Positions 1 through 10,072 of a DNA stretch of 64,000 bases are shown one piece after another. Origin of the DNA: Microbulbifer sediminum (lineage in GTDB: Bacteria; Pseudomonadota; Gammaproteobacteria; Pseudomonadales; Cellvibrionaceae); the NCBI RefSeq assembly GCF_021729035.1, contig NZ_JAJSAP010000001.1, forward strand, positions 372,001-436,000, read 5' to 3'. The position numbers were made by a program, and so were the translations under genes. Positions within the stretch are counted from its first letter, which is position 1; each line of letters starts with the position of its first letter. The notes under the pieces were generated by a model. It had not been told where the DNA came from. It was given only the letters and a program-made list of their open reading frames with translations, and did not search any database.

Positions 1-3000
1 ACATTCGGGTCATCACTGTCGACCGGTTCCTGCCCCGGCAGCAGTGCCCGGGCCTGGTTCAGTACCTCTGTGCCATTGTCGATAACTGGAGCCAGGCTTA
101 CCTGGTAAACCACTTCGACCTGGTCTGCACCGGACCCCTGCGCGCCCAACACCAGGTCGCGCAGGTCCAGCATGCCGCTGCCTGCAGAACCACCTGCAGC
201 ACTGGTATTGGACGTATCCGCTCCTGCGGGGAAGCTGACCAGTTTCAGGGAACCCGCTTGGTACCGCGCGTTCGCATTGAGCCGATCCAGGTCGTCAGTG
301 ATTCCTACCTCACTGATATCCAGGCCACCGAGGTTGCGCAAAACCAGTGTGTACTGCAGTACATCGCCAGGATTCGCCGTGACAGCAGGACTCTCACCAC
401 GGGTAATATTCTCCACCACCTTGGCAAAGGCCACATTAGGCACCGCGGCAACAGTGGTGAATGCATCCTCATGATCCAGTAGACCGGGAGTTCCGTCAGT
501 GGGGGCCGGCCGGGTGTACTCACGCGCATCCGGGGCGGCACTGTCCCAGCTGTACCAGCGCTCAACGCCGGCGACATTAACCAGGTCGGCACCATCCTGC
601 GTATCGGCATCCAGGAATACGCCATAGCTCAAGCGCAGGTGGTGATTCGCTGGCACCATTGCATTGCTGCCAGCCGTGGCAATGGTCAATACACAGGTCG
701 CCTCGTCAAAGGCCGTAGTGAAGTCAGTACCTGGGGCCAGCGAGACCAGCGGGCTGCCACCGGCATCCACAATTTCCGCCACGACGTTTTCCGGTGGCGT
801 CTCGCACATACCGCCCGGATCCGGGCTCGGCAGAATATCGGTGATATTGATACCCCAGGCCGGGCCGGTCCCGGCATTGTGCACATCGAGCACGAAAGTC
901 CCCGGCAGGCCTGACTGCACACTGGCCGGGCCCGACTTGTCCAGTGTCAGTGCAGTGGGCTCGACCACTGTCATTTCGGCGGTGGTGTTACCACCACCGG
1001 TGCCCTGCCCCGCGGCAGCGTTGTCGTTCTCGAAGTTATAGCGATAAGTGGCGCTATTGGTGAAGGCCAGGCCATCCACATTGGGTGGGCTGCTGTCGCG
1101 CAGGCGCACGATCACATCGATGACTGCAGTCTCGTTGGCCGGCACATCGATACCGTTGGCGATATCCTCGATCACCAGGTCAGTTGCCGAGCCGGTATTC
1201 ACCGGCGAGAAATTCGCGCTGCCAGACACCTTCACTGCCTCGACAAATACCAGGTCCGCTGAAGAAGCACCCAGGTCCAGGAGCACCCGCACGTCGTTCA
1301 GGGCGGCGCCCTGGCCGGTACCCGGGATAGTGACCCGATAGGCAAAAGGCTCACCAATCGAGGCATTCGGCTGGGTGTTCTCGATCAGCAGGTCCTCGGC
1401 ACTGGGAGTATTGAACTGGATGCCGACAGGTGCGGTGGGACCGTAATCCTCGCGCATGTCGACATCAACTGACAGTCCGGACAGAACCGGCAGCTCATCA
1501 TCATCCAGCGAGTAATACACCTCGGCGTAAGCCCCATTCTGGATCGACAACCCGGCACCCAGGTTGCCATCTGCCTCCACCCGATAGGTTATCTGCAGTG
1601 ATTCACCGGGTGCGATGGCATAACCGGAGCCTTCGCCAAAGTCCCAGGTTACTTCACCGGTAGCGGCATCATAGGCAGGCGCCAGGTTAGCGGCGGCGGC
1701 TCCATTTACACTGGTTGACTGCACGGTGACACCACCCTGCCGCAGCCCCACCGGGATAAGGTCCCGGAAGACCAGGTCATAGGCTGGCGCTGAGCCGTTA
1801 TTGGTGACGGTAGCGGTATAGTCGACGGTGTCGCCGGGCGCCAGGGTGGCACCATCGGCCGGGCTGGAGGTAACAGCCACAGCCAGGTCCGGCTGCAGCA
1901 GGTCCAGTGTTTCACCGTCGGTGAGGCTATCGCTGCCACCAGTGATATCACGGGTAAAGTCGACGTTGTTGTCGAGCGGCGTGCTATTGGCCGGCCAGGG
2001 ATGAACGTCCTGGTTCAGCACCCGCGCACGGTAGCGGATGACGAATTCATCATTGGCTGCATCGTTATCACCGGCATTTACCAGGTCCGCGACATTCCAG
2101 CTAACGGTGGTCGGGCCGGCCAGGGGATCGCCGCTCTGGACCGGCTCGCCGATATCGCTATGGCTGAAGGGCGCAGCCGCAGCAAACGGTGCACTGGTAT
2201 CACCATTCACCGCCAGGGTGCCGGCGAACACCATGCCCTGTGGCAGGGTATCAGTGAGTACGGCATTCGGGTGACTACCCTCCTGCAGGCTGACGCGCAA
2301 CTCATACTCCGCCAGGTCACCCACACGCAGCTGGCTGTCGGCGGCGTTGAAACTGTCACTGATGCGGTTCTTGGCAAGCAAGCTGTCATTGGCGGCGGGA
2401 AGGCTGGCCAGCTCACCACCGATTAAGTAATCATTCAGCGCCGGGGAACCAGTGCCATTGCGCTCATAGGGCCCGCTGTTATCGTCGTCGAGGCTGGTCC
2501 ATTCGATGCGGCTGGTGCTGGTGAGGTCAGCCAGCGCGAGAACGGAATCCGTCACCCGTACATCATAGAACAGCTGTGCGGTCGAACCGGAAGCGATATC
2601 CAGGTCGCTGTTGCCCGGATCCCAGGTAAGCTGCTGGGGCACAGCGACTCCGTCACCGGTCACCACCGGATCGGCCAGGCCTGCACCGGCAAAAGAGGCA
2701 GAGCCACTGACATACTCCAGGCCCGGGGACAGCTGCTCGCTTACCCGCAGGTCCAGTGCATCGGCGCTGTTTGCACCACCCGCTTCGCTGATATCGAGTG
2801 TCAGCCGCAGGATATCACCGGCATCCGGCGCGCTGCCGGGACTGGTCTGGTTGCCGATGTTTTTTGCCAGCGCCAGTGCCGGCTCGATGATGGTGAGCGA
2901 ACTCGAATTTCCTGCACCACCATCAATGGCGGGACCACCATCGAACTCGGCATAGGTATAACTGGCCACGTTTTGGAAGCTGTATCCGGCCTGGGCGGTG

Positions 3001-6000
3001 CTGTTATTGGCCACCCGGGCGCGAATCTCAATCTGGGCCTGTGTCCCGGCGGGCAACAGGCCAATTCGCAGGTCCAGGCGATTGCCGCTGGTATTGCTGT
3101 CATCCAGAGCCAAACCGTTGCCGCTGATTTCAGTAACGCTGGTGATTTCCAGCGCGGGATCCAGGGTATCGGTAATCACCAGGTCATAAATGGCCGAGGC
3201 ACTGTCGCTGGCCGGCACCAACAGCTGGTATACAACCTCTTCGCCCACCACCGCAGTGCCGTCTCCCGGCTGCAGCAGGATTTTCTGCAGCGGGTCCACA
3301 CTCGTGGGAGCAGTATTCATCTGGTAGGGCAAGGGTACAACCACCGGGCTGTACTGCTGCGCATTGCGGGGCGGCAGGGACCAGTATTCATCCACCGTAA
3401 AGGTATTGATCCAGTTCTGCCCACCGCCCACATCGGGATAGAAACCGATATCGTAGTCAATCTCCAGGCACTGCCCCGGGTCGACGGCGGTATCCAGTGC
3501 GAAGATCATGTCATCGCCCCGTGCAGCCGGGGCGGTATAACTGTAATCGGCGGGATCGAGAGATATACCAGCGATGCGCAGATCCAGGTTTTCGATCGAG
3601 GCCTCGTCCATCTCCATCGGCAGATCGTCAGTCAACTGCAGGCCATAAGCCGGTGCGTCACCGGCATTACACGCCCGCAGCTGGAACCGCATGACTTCGT
3701 TGGCCAGGTCCATAACCACGTATGGGCTACTGCGCCCATCGCGATCAATCTTTTCCAGGCTATCAAGCAGGGGCTGCACCACCGTAACCGTGGCGCTGCT
3801 CTCGAGCCGTGGGTCGCTCGCCGGCGGGTTGCCGCTTGCGTCGGTGTAGGTCAGGCTCGCGGTATTGGTCAGTGGGGTGCTGGCCGCATGCGGGATACCA
3901 TTGTTCTCGGTGACACGTGCCACATACTCGATTACCAGAGGAGTCGCGGTACCCAGCTCCCGCGTGATATCCCCCAGGTTCCATTCGAGTGTCCCTGTAG
4001 CACCGGGCGCGGGAACTGCTGCAGCGGGGATATCGGTATAACTGTAACCACCTCCGGCACTGTACGGGGCCGTATCGTCACCGTTGATGGTAAAGGATTC
4101 CAGGGTGAGTCCTGCGGGCAGGACGTCCGTAACGCTCACCGCATTGGTTGTACCGGGCTGAGCATTTACCTGAAGCTGATAAGTCGCAGTATCCCCCACC
4201 CGCAGGATGCTGTCGGCGGGATCATCGTAGCTGTCGGCGACTACCCGTTTTTCCAGGCCGGTATTGTCTTCAGTATTGAGCGGGGCTTCGGCCGGACCCG
4301 CACAGTAATCGTTGGGAGCACTGGTAATCGGGCAACCAATGCCGTGGCGCTCGTAAACCGTGTCGTTGGACTCGCTGTCATCGAGCGATGTCCAGTCCAG
4401 CAGGACACTGTTGACCACCGGTTGGCCAAAGACAGACTCCACAGTGGCCCGGTACGTCAGCTGCAGGGTGCTGCCAAGCGGCAGGTCGAGGCTATTGTCA
4501 CCGTTATCACGGCCCCAGTTGAGTGGGCCACCGGGCGCACCCGCAGGCACGGGCTCGAAGCCAGCTACCGGATTGCCATCGACAGTGGCCGTGGGTGTGA
4601 AGCTGCCATCAAGCTGGACTTCCGGCGGCAGATCGTCGACCAGATTGAGGTCAAATGCATCCGCCGTCGATTCACTGTGGGTTACGGTAACGACATACTC
4701 CAGCACATCGCCGCCCTGTGCCAGGCCGGGGGCGCCAGTGGTATTGGTCACGGTCTTGGTGATCACAAGCCGCGGCTCGACCGCAGTAACAACCGGGGTA
4801 TTGTCCGCAAGGTTTCGGGTTGCCCCAGTTTCACCATCCAGGTAAGTCAGGTTGGCGGAATTCTGCAGCGAGTCCCCCGCATCGGCGGAGACGATCTCGT
4901 TATCGACCCGGGCGAAATAAGTAATGCGAATGGCCGGTTCAATGGCGTTACCCGCTGTATCATTTTCACTCCCGGTCTCAACCTCGCCGATATCCCAGGT
5001 GACATTGCCAGAGGAATTATTACCAGGATGGCTGTTGAATGCGGCCTCTGCCGGTGCCTGCCCGTTGATTGCGTCAATCCCGACAAATTCGTAAGCAATG
5101 TCATAATCGGCATTGTGTGTCAGCACATAGCTTGCCGAGCCTGTGCCCAACTGATCCGTCAGCGTGACGCTTTCACTGATCCCTTCCGGAAAGCGCACCT
5201 CAACCTGGAACTGTTTGTGAGCCCCGATCGTCGGAACGACTGTGGGGGAAAGATCGGACTTGGACAATACCAGTTGCGGCACCTCAGCCTGAGCTGCGGC
5301 GGTGGTTTCATGGTCATTGGTCACATCGCCGGCATTGGGCAGAACGCCGATTCGCATACCGTCGGCGGCACCATCCTCGCCAATTTGACCAGCCGGGTTC
5401 AGCGCGACATTCCTCGACGGCAGTGACTGCCAGCGACCCTCGGCGGTGTTGTCGAGAATTTCATGGGGCGCTACATCCTGTTCGACCTGGATGTCGAATG
5501 TGAAGCTCCTGCGCTCCCCGGGAGGGATCGAATAGCCGCCGCTCGCCGGGCTCCAGCTGAATATCGGCGCATTGTTCCCTACCGTTGTGGTGTCAGTGTT
5601 CTCGGGCGGATCCGCACCGCCAATATTTCCAAGAAAAATTAGCCTGCTGTCAGTCAGGTCGTCCAGTACCTGGAGGTTATAGGCGGTCGCAGAACCGGTA
5701 TTTTCTGCAGTGACCGTCACTGTCAGTACATCATCAGCATCGGCTTCCGACACGGAAAAGGACTTGGTCAGTGTGACCGCCGGCTCCAGGATCTCTACTT
5801 CGTGGGCCGCAAACGGAACGACCACCAGGTTTCCTGCCCGGTCGATATAGCGCGCGTCTGCTACCGTGCCACTACCGCCGTTGACCAGGACATCGCCATC
5901 ATTCGTAAACTGGCTATTTTCGATACGGGCGACGAATTCAATCTGGAAATCAAACAGGCTACCGGAAACCATCGTCACTTCCTGGTCTCCGAAATCCCAC

Positions 6001-9000
6001 TCCACATAGTCGTTGCTGCCGGTGCTGGTACAGGTGGGCGTAATCTCCCCCCCGGGAATAAAGCCCGCCACATCGTATGGGGCGGCATCCAGGTCAACAA
6101 CCGGAGCATCAACACAGCGCATCCCGGCTGGCAGCTCATCCCGAATAATAAAGTTACGTAATTTGGCGGCGGGAACCTGCGTAGTCAGCTGGTAGTGGAT
6201 TTCCTCGCCGACAACCGCAGTATCTCGTCCGGACCCACTTGCCGCACTGTTTGAGAGCGCCAGCGCTGCCTTGGGTTGCGCCTGGACTTCGATAATGCGC
6301 ATCTGCGCCTCGGCGTCGGCAGAGCGATAGTGGCGGGCACGACCGATCTCCGGTGTGCCATCGGCAAGGCCGTCATTGTCAGAGTCACTATCGATCCCTG
6401 GAACATTCTGATTCCCTGAATCCCCTTCCAGGCTGTCGTAACGGGCAAAAAACGTGTTGGTAAACAGCTGCTGTGGCGCCACGGTCGGGTGTGGCTTCAC
6501 CCGGTAGTAAAGGTCTATGGACTCACCCGGGTTCAGGCGCTCCAGGGCCGCGGACTGGTTGTAAGAGAAAGTGATTACCGCCGGGCTACCGTTCTCTGCG
6601 CAATGCACGGCTGGGTCATAGTCATCCTGGTTTGCTGCCAGGCCTACCAGGCCATCGTCGCCGCCAATTGTCTCGGCAACACCATCCCCATCGTTGTCCA
6701 GTCCATCGGCATCCAGCCCCTCGACACACATCTGGCCAGAGCCATCAAGCGTGTCGGTAATAACCAGATCGTACGCGGGCGCACGATCAACGCCATTATC
6801 GGCGGCCCGGTTGGTCACTCTAAGTCGGAAAATATAGGTTTGGTCCCGGTGCCCCTCATCTGTCAGGTCGACAAAGTTACTGCAGCCGGTCCCGAGGCCA
6901 TATAGTGCCTCGTTACAGACTTGCTTCTCTACCTCGAGGAACGGTTCGGTAACGGTCAGGTCTACTCGCCAGTCCGCCTCGGGCGGATATCCGGGAATAT
7001 CTACTGGGACGCCCGTTGCGTTATCCACCACAACGGTTTCTTGCACGCCCTCGGTTTCGAAAACCGCGGCAAAGGCTGCGCGCCCGAAATCTGTGCTCTC
7101 AGCGCCATGCTGGTTTGGCGTAGAGACCGAATCAACCGGATCGTTGAGTATACGGGTGGTCAGGTCGTTCAGGAACCACCGATCACGCTGGTCGACTACT
7201 CCGTCAACCTGCCACAAAGGGTCGGTCTCACTCAATTCCACATTGAGTCCACCGAGTTCATTGATGTTATTGCTGGCCCGAAGATCGACGCAACGGGACG
7301 CCACATCCGGCAGCGACACATCGCTGCACGCCAGGGGGCTATCTGAGATGTATCCCTGGCCATCGGGCAAGTCATCTCCGAAGGAGACATTGTTGACTTC
7401 AATCAGGGTATAGCCTGGCGTCTCAAACCCGAACCAGCCACCAGCCTGCAACTCCACCCTGCAGTCCTCACCGATGATGACGTCCTCATTGGCAAAGCCG
7501 GCCTCGTTCAGTTCGGTACACTGGCCCCTTACTTTCTTCACCAGGTTAAAGCCCAGTACCCGCGCACGAATACCATCCAGGGAGTAGTTATTTGCCTGTT
7601 GCCGGGAAGGGGTTGTACCGGGGTCTCCGTTCAGGTCTGCGGGGTCGGGAAAATCCAGAGATGTGCCATTACTCAGCGTGATCTCACCGATCAGGTCGGC
7701 GCGGAAGGTGAGGTCATCCTCCGTCGCAGCGTGATTTTTTTCAACCTGGAAAATAATACGCTCGGTACTCCCCGGTTGAATCACACCCAGCTCCTCCGCA
7801 GTACAACGGTAAACAGAAGCAGACTCCGGGACATAGTCCGGGTCATTCCACACTGGATGTGCGGGCGGGAAACCTACAGCACTGCAGTTCCTGTCATTAC
7901 CCAATACTGTCATCGCCTGGCCGAATGAAACGTAAACGAAGTAATCATCGGCCTGGTGGCCACCATTATTGGTGATATCAACCGTCAGCGGTGAGGTCCC
8001 GCTGTCACGCACAATGTACAGGGGATAGACCGTCGTGATGTCCAGATCCTCCGGATCCGGCGTGACAGCGTCCGTTTCGACCTGAGCACGAGTGGTACCG
8101 GTGCAGAAATCGCTGAAGCTCGCAGTCAGCGTATTCGGTTCGGCAAGCGTTATATTGCTGTTGGGGTCAGTGTTATCACCGGCAGTTTCCTCGTCGACAT
8201 CGAGGTTGGCGACTTTGTCGAAGAAATCGGGTTCCGTCGTCACGATCCGGAACCGGATCACGACTTCATCCCCATGACGCAGCATATGTTGCTGGTCCGG
8301 GTAATCCGGGTTGGTAGTACTGCTCAGGAGACGGAATTCGGGGGCGTTGTTTCGCAGCGGGTCGGACTCCCACCGGTTCCAGGTCGACCCGACTCGCCAT
8401 TCAAGGGTATCGACCATACCGGCGAAAGTAGCTGCGTATCTGCCCGCATGTCCAACCCCCCTGTTGATAGCGATAATCCGCGGAGTGTAGCTGGTATCGA
8501 CCACATACTCGGCAGGCAGGTCATTTATGAAATCAATATCCCGCACCGATCCACCGGTAAGATTACGGATCGTCAGGGTCACATAGCCACTTGTTCCCAG
8601 TGGCTGGGCAGTATTTGTACCGGTAATCTGCCGGATAATCGTCAGGTCGCCGGAGGAAACCGAGCGCATTTGGGCGGTGGCGCTGTAAGGTCCACCACCG
8701 GAAGATGTCTGGCTAATACCACCGATACCGGTGCTGCCGTCAATCTCGCAACCCCACTCAAAATCATTGACAGTATTGGTGCCATTGCTGCAGGAGGTAT
8801 TTACCTTACCAACGATGTAGACGTTCAGGCTACTCCCGGCGCTAACGTCAATCGCGGCTCCATTGGCATCACTACCACCATTGGCAAAAGGCGTATCCAA
8901 CGCAAAGTCACTGATGGTGTTCGAGGCAACCTCACACCCGGGAGCGGAGCCTGCACCGTTATTGTTGGCAATGGCAAGCGCGGCGCCCTCTGTCGGGCAT

Positions 9001-9770
9001 ACATGGGTGATATCCATATTGGGGTTGGACATCAGATCATCAAACCGCACATCCTGCATATCCCCATCGCCGGCATTACGGATGTTCACACGCCAGACAA
9101 CATCATCGTTGATGTTGCCGTATACGGTATTAGTGTAATTGGCCTGCGCCGCGTCTATATTCCTGCCTCGCTTTATCAACTGGGGAACAGGTTCGCGCAG
9201 GTCCAGCTCAATGATGTCCCGATCGGTTTCACGCGGAAAGGAACAGTAATCGAACGAAGCCTCTGCTCCGATGAAACGATTGGCAGTAACGATGTCCTCT
9301 TCCAGGTTATCCCGACTTCGGACACCGAAAGTAATCGTCATGCTGCTGCCCTCATCGCGCGAGGCCAGCGCAGACAGGTCAGAGGCATCCCAGGTCAGCG
9401 TGTTGCCTGCGACCGTCGGCTCACCAAGGACCAGCCCACTGCTGACCGACGTTGACCCGGGAATATATTCGAGGCCGCTGGCACCAAGGTTTTCAGTTAC
9501 CACCAGGTTTTCGATGTGCTGGTTAAAGCCCCGAATACCACTGGGCACGTTGATCTCAATGGTCACCTGCCCATCGCCACAGAGCGTACACCAGCTCTGG
9601 GAAAAGCGATGCTCCACGACATTGAAACCTGCCGGATTATCCGGGCTGTTGACGGGGCAGTTGTGGTCAGCCATGGCGCGCTCAGCAGGAAGCGTCACAC
9701 TCAGGCACGCCAGGAATATACCGGCACATACATTCTTGAGTAAGTCTTGACCCGCCACATCAAACAACAT
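1..9770 (-). CDS. Giant secreted DUF11-repeat surface protein (C-terminus outside window)
   Basis: Open without a stop that I can find from ATG at 9770 to the window edge, giving at least 3,256 residues. I translated most of the stretch by hand, and both ends are in the same frame. An SD-like AGGG lies just before the ATG. Residues 1-34 form a signal peptide ending near AMA|DHNC. After a Cys-containing N-terminal part, the chain is a succession of DUF11-type beta-sandwich modules. Recurrent signatures are 'GDTVDYTATVTNNGSAPAYD', 'LTLDKSGP', 'LPAGL' and 'NTASLTYTD'. Two Asp-rich insertions resemble calcium-binding thrombospondin type 3 loops (about 6345-6400 and 6650-6715). Such proteins are normally cell-surface or secreted stalks or adhesins; no enzymatic domain is visible. 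The anchoring or export domain must lie beyond position 1. It follows the Agl-Glt-like operon on the same strand but is separated from it by an intrinsic terminator, so it is probably its own unit. Confidence 0.9.
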   Translation of the reverse strand, partial: MLFDVAGQDLLKNVCAGIFLACLSVTLPAERAMADHNCPVNSPDNPAGFNVVEHRFSQSWCTLCGDGQVTIEINVPSGIRGFNQHIENLVVTENLGASGLEYIPGSTSVSSGLVLGEPTVAGNTLTWDASDLSALASRDEGSSMTITFGVRSRDNLEEDIVTANRFIGAEASFDYCSFPRETDRDIIELDLREPVPQLIKRGRNIDAAQANYTNTVYGNINDDVVWRVNIRNAGDGDMQDVRFDDLMSNPNMDITHVCPTEGAALAIANNNGAGSAPGCEVASNTISDFALDTPFANGGSDANGAAIDVSAGSSLNVYIVGKVNTSCSNGTNTVNDFEWGCEIDGSTGIGGISQTSSGGGPYSATAQMRSVSSGDLTIIRQITGTNTAQPLGTSGYVTLTIRNLTGGSVRDIDFINDLPAEYVVDTSYTPRIIAINRGVGHAGRYAATFAGMVDTLEWRVGSTWNRWESDPLRNNAPEFRLLSSTTNPDYPDQQHMLRHGDEVVIRFRIVTTEPDFFDKVANLDVDEETAGDNTDPNSNITLAEPNTLTASFSDFCTGTTRAQVETDAVTPDPEDLDITTVYPLYIVRDSGTSPLTVDITNNGGHQADDYFVYVSFGQAMTVLGNDRNCSAVGFPPAHPVWNDPDYVPESASVYRCTAEELGVIQPGSTERIIFQVEKNHAATEDDLTFRADLIGEITLSNGTSLDFPDPADLNGDPGTTPSRQQANNYSLDGIRARVLGFNLVKKVRGQCTELNEAGFANEDVIIGEDCRVELQAGGWFGFETPGYTLIEVNNVSFGDDLPDGQGYISDSPLACSDVSLPDVASRCVDLRASNNINELGGLNVELSETDPLWQVDGVVDQRDRWFLNDLTTRILNDPVDSVSTPNQHGAESTDFGRAAFAAVFETEGVQETVVVDNATGVPVDIPGYPPEADWRVDLTVTEPFLEVEKQVCNEALYGLGTGCSNFVDLTDEGHRDQTYIFRLRVTNRAADNGVDRAPAYDLVITDTLDGSGQMCVEGLDADGLDNDGDGVAETIGGDDGLVGLAANQDDYDPAVHCAENGSPAVITFSYNQSAALERLNPGESIDLYYRVKPHPTVAPQQLFTNTFFARYDSLEGDSGNQNVPGIDSDSDNDGLADGTPEIGRARHYRSADAEAQMRIIEVQAQPKAALALSNSAASGSGRDTAVVGEEIHYQLTTQVPAAKLRNFIIRDELPAGMRCVDAPVVDLDAAPYDVAGFIPGGEITPTCTSTGSNDYVEWDFGDQEVTMVSGSLFDFQIEFVARIENSQFTNDGDVLVNGGSGTVADARYIDRAGNLVVVPFAAHEVEILEPAVTLTKSFSVSEADADDVLTVTVTAENTGSATAYNLQVLDDLTDSRLIFLGNIGGADPPENTDTTTVGNNAPIFSWSPASGGYSIPPGERRSFTFDIQVEQDVAPHEILDNTAEGRWQSLPSRNVALNPAGQIGEDGAADGMRIGVLPNAGDVTNDHETTAAAQAEVPQLVLSKSDLSPTVVPTIGAHKQFQVEVRFPEGISESVTLTDQLGTGSASYVLTHNADYDIAYEFVGIDAINGQAPAEAAFNSHPGNNSSGNVTWDIGEVETGSENDTAGNAIEPAIRITYFARVDNEIVSADAGDSLQNSANLTYLDGETGATRNLADNTPVVTAVEPRLVITKTVTNTTGAPGLAQGGDVLEYVVTVTHSESTADAFDLNLVDDLPPEVQLDGSFTPTATVDGNPVAGFEPVPAGAPGGPLNWGRDNGDNSLDLPLGSTLQLTYRATVESVFGQPVVNSVLLDWTSLDDSESNDTVYERHGIGCPITSAPNDYCAGPAEAPLNTEDNTGLEKRVVADSYDDPADSILRVGDTATYQLQVNAQPGTTNAVSVTDVLPAGLTLESFTINGDDTAPYSAGGGYSYTDIPAAAVPAPGATGTLEWNLGDITRELGTATPLVIEYVARVTENNGIPHAASTPLTNTASLTYTDASGNPPASDPRLESSATVTVVQPLLDSLEKIDRDGRSSPYVVMDLANEVMRFQLRACNAGDAPAYGLQLTDDLPMEMDEASIENLDLRIAGISLDPADYSYTAPAARGDDMIFALDTAVDPGQCLEIDYDIGFYPDVGGGQNWINTFTVDEYWSLPPRNAQQYSPVVVPLPYQMNTAPTSVDPLQKILLQPGDGTAVVGEEVVYQLLVPASDSASAIYDLVITDTLDPALEITSVTEISGNGLALDDSNTSGNRLDLRIGLLPAGTQAQIEIRARVANNSTAQAGYSFQNVASYTYAEFDGGPAIDGGAGNSSSLTIIEPALALAKNIGNQTSPGSAPDAGDILRLTLDISEAGGANSADALDLRVSEQLSPGLEYVSGSASFAGAGLADPVVTGDGVAVPQQLTWDPGNSDLDIASGSTAQLFYDVRVTDSVLALADLTSTSRIEWTSLDDDNSGPYERNGTGSPALNDYLIGGELASLPAANDSLLAKNRISDSFNAADSQLRVGDLAEYELRVSLQEGSHPNAVLTDTLPQGMVFAGTLAVNGDTSAPFAAAAPFSHSDIGEPVQSGDPLAGPTTVSWNVADLVNAGDNDAANDEFVIRYRARVLNQDVHPWPANSTPLDNNVDFTRDITGGSDSLTDGETLDLLQPDLAVAVTSSPADGATLAPGDTVDYTATVTNNGSAPAYDLVFRDLIPVGLRQGGVTVQSTSVNGAAAANLAPAYDAATGEVTWDFGEGSGYAIAPGESLQITYRVEADGNLGAGLSIQNGAYAEVYYSLDDDELPVLSGLSVDVDMREDYGPTAPVGIQFNTPSAEDLLIENTQPNASIGEPFAYRVTIPGTGQGAALNDVRVLLDLGASSADLVFVEAVKVSGSANFSPVNTGSATDLVIEDIANGIDVPANETAVIDVIVRLRDSSPPNVDGLAFTNSATYRYNFENDNAAAGQGTGGGNTTAEMTVVEPTALTLDKSGPASVQSGLPGTFVLDVHNAGTGPAWGINITDILPSPDPGGMCETPPENVVAEIVDAGGSPLVSLAPGTDFTTAFDEATCVLTIATAGSNAMVPANHHLRLSYGVFLDADTQDGADLVNVAGVERWYSWDSAAPDAREYTRPAPTDGTPGLLDHEDAFTTVAAVPNVAFAKVVENITRGESPAVTANPGDVLQYTLVLRNLGGLDISEVGITDDLDRLNANARYQAGSLKLVSFPAGADTSNTSAAGGSAGSGMLDLRDLVLGAQGSGADQVEVVYQVSLAPVIDNGTEVLNQARALLPGQEPVDSDDPN

Positions 9771-9788
9771 CGGAATCCCTTCAAAGCC

Positions 9789-9829
9789 AAAAAAAATCGC
9801 TTTCCATCCGCACACCCAACAGGTGCGGA
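9789..9829 (-). promoter_or_regulatory. 5' leader hairpin with U8 tract before the giant gene
   Basis: Within the roughly 300-base leader of the giant gene, TCCGCAC (9807-9813) and GTGCGGA (9823-9829) form a 7-bp stem with a 9-base loop. On the minus strand this is followed, after 10 bases, by eight Ts (complement of 9789-9796), about 20 bases before the start codon. It could be a weak attenuator or an mRNA structure near the SD. The gap between stem and U-tract is longer than in a classical terminator. The rest of 9830-10000 is AT-rich around 9900-9940 and may hold the promoter; I found no convincing -35/-10 pair. Confidence 0.35.
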
Positions 9830-10001
9830 AGCCGGGCTCGCCCTGCCCAGAGCGCGCACTCTATCTACAGGGGAACCACCGGGCCGTGAAGCAGGTCTAA
9901 ATAAAATTTTGTGGAATTTTTTTTGGTATCTTTGCCACGCAGTTCTCACATGGATGCGCGCAACATATAGGGAAGGCAAGAAAAGGAACAGGATGGGAAG
10001 T

Positions 10002-10029
10002 AAAAAGAGGGGCCGGCAAGAGCCGGCCC
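10002..10029 (-). terminator. Intrinsic terminator of the Tol/TPR operon
   Basis: GGGCCGGC (10010-10017) and GCCGGCCC (10022-10029) form a perfect 8-bp stem around a 4-base loop. On the minus strand it is followed by CTCTTTTTA. It sits 43 bases after the stop of the TonB-like gene, so it ends the nine-gene operon and separates it from the giant gene. Confidence 0.8.
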
Positions 10030-10072
10030 GCAACGCTCCCCCCCACATAAGAGGAGGGAAGCGTTGGCAGGG

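Noticed and set aside
2973..5426. 817-codon open frame on the plus strand
   Set aside because: It lies antisense to the DUF11 gene. The minus-strand frame reads as coherent beta-sandwich modules, while this one has no domain, signal or SD; it is a shadow caused by codon bias.
8274..9455. 393-codon plus-strand frame
   Set aside because: Also antisense to the giant gene, with low-complexity Gly/Ile/Thr pattern typical of reverse-strand shadows.
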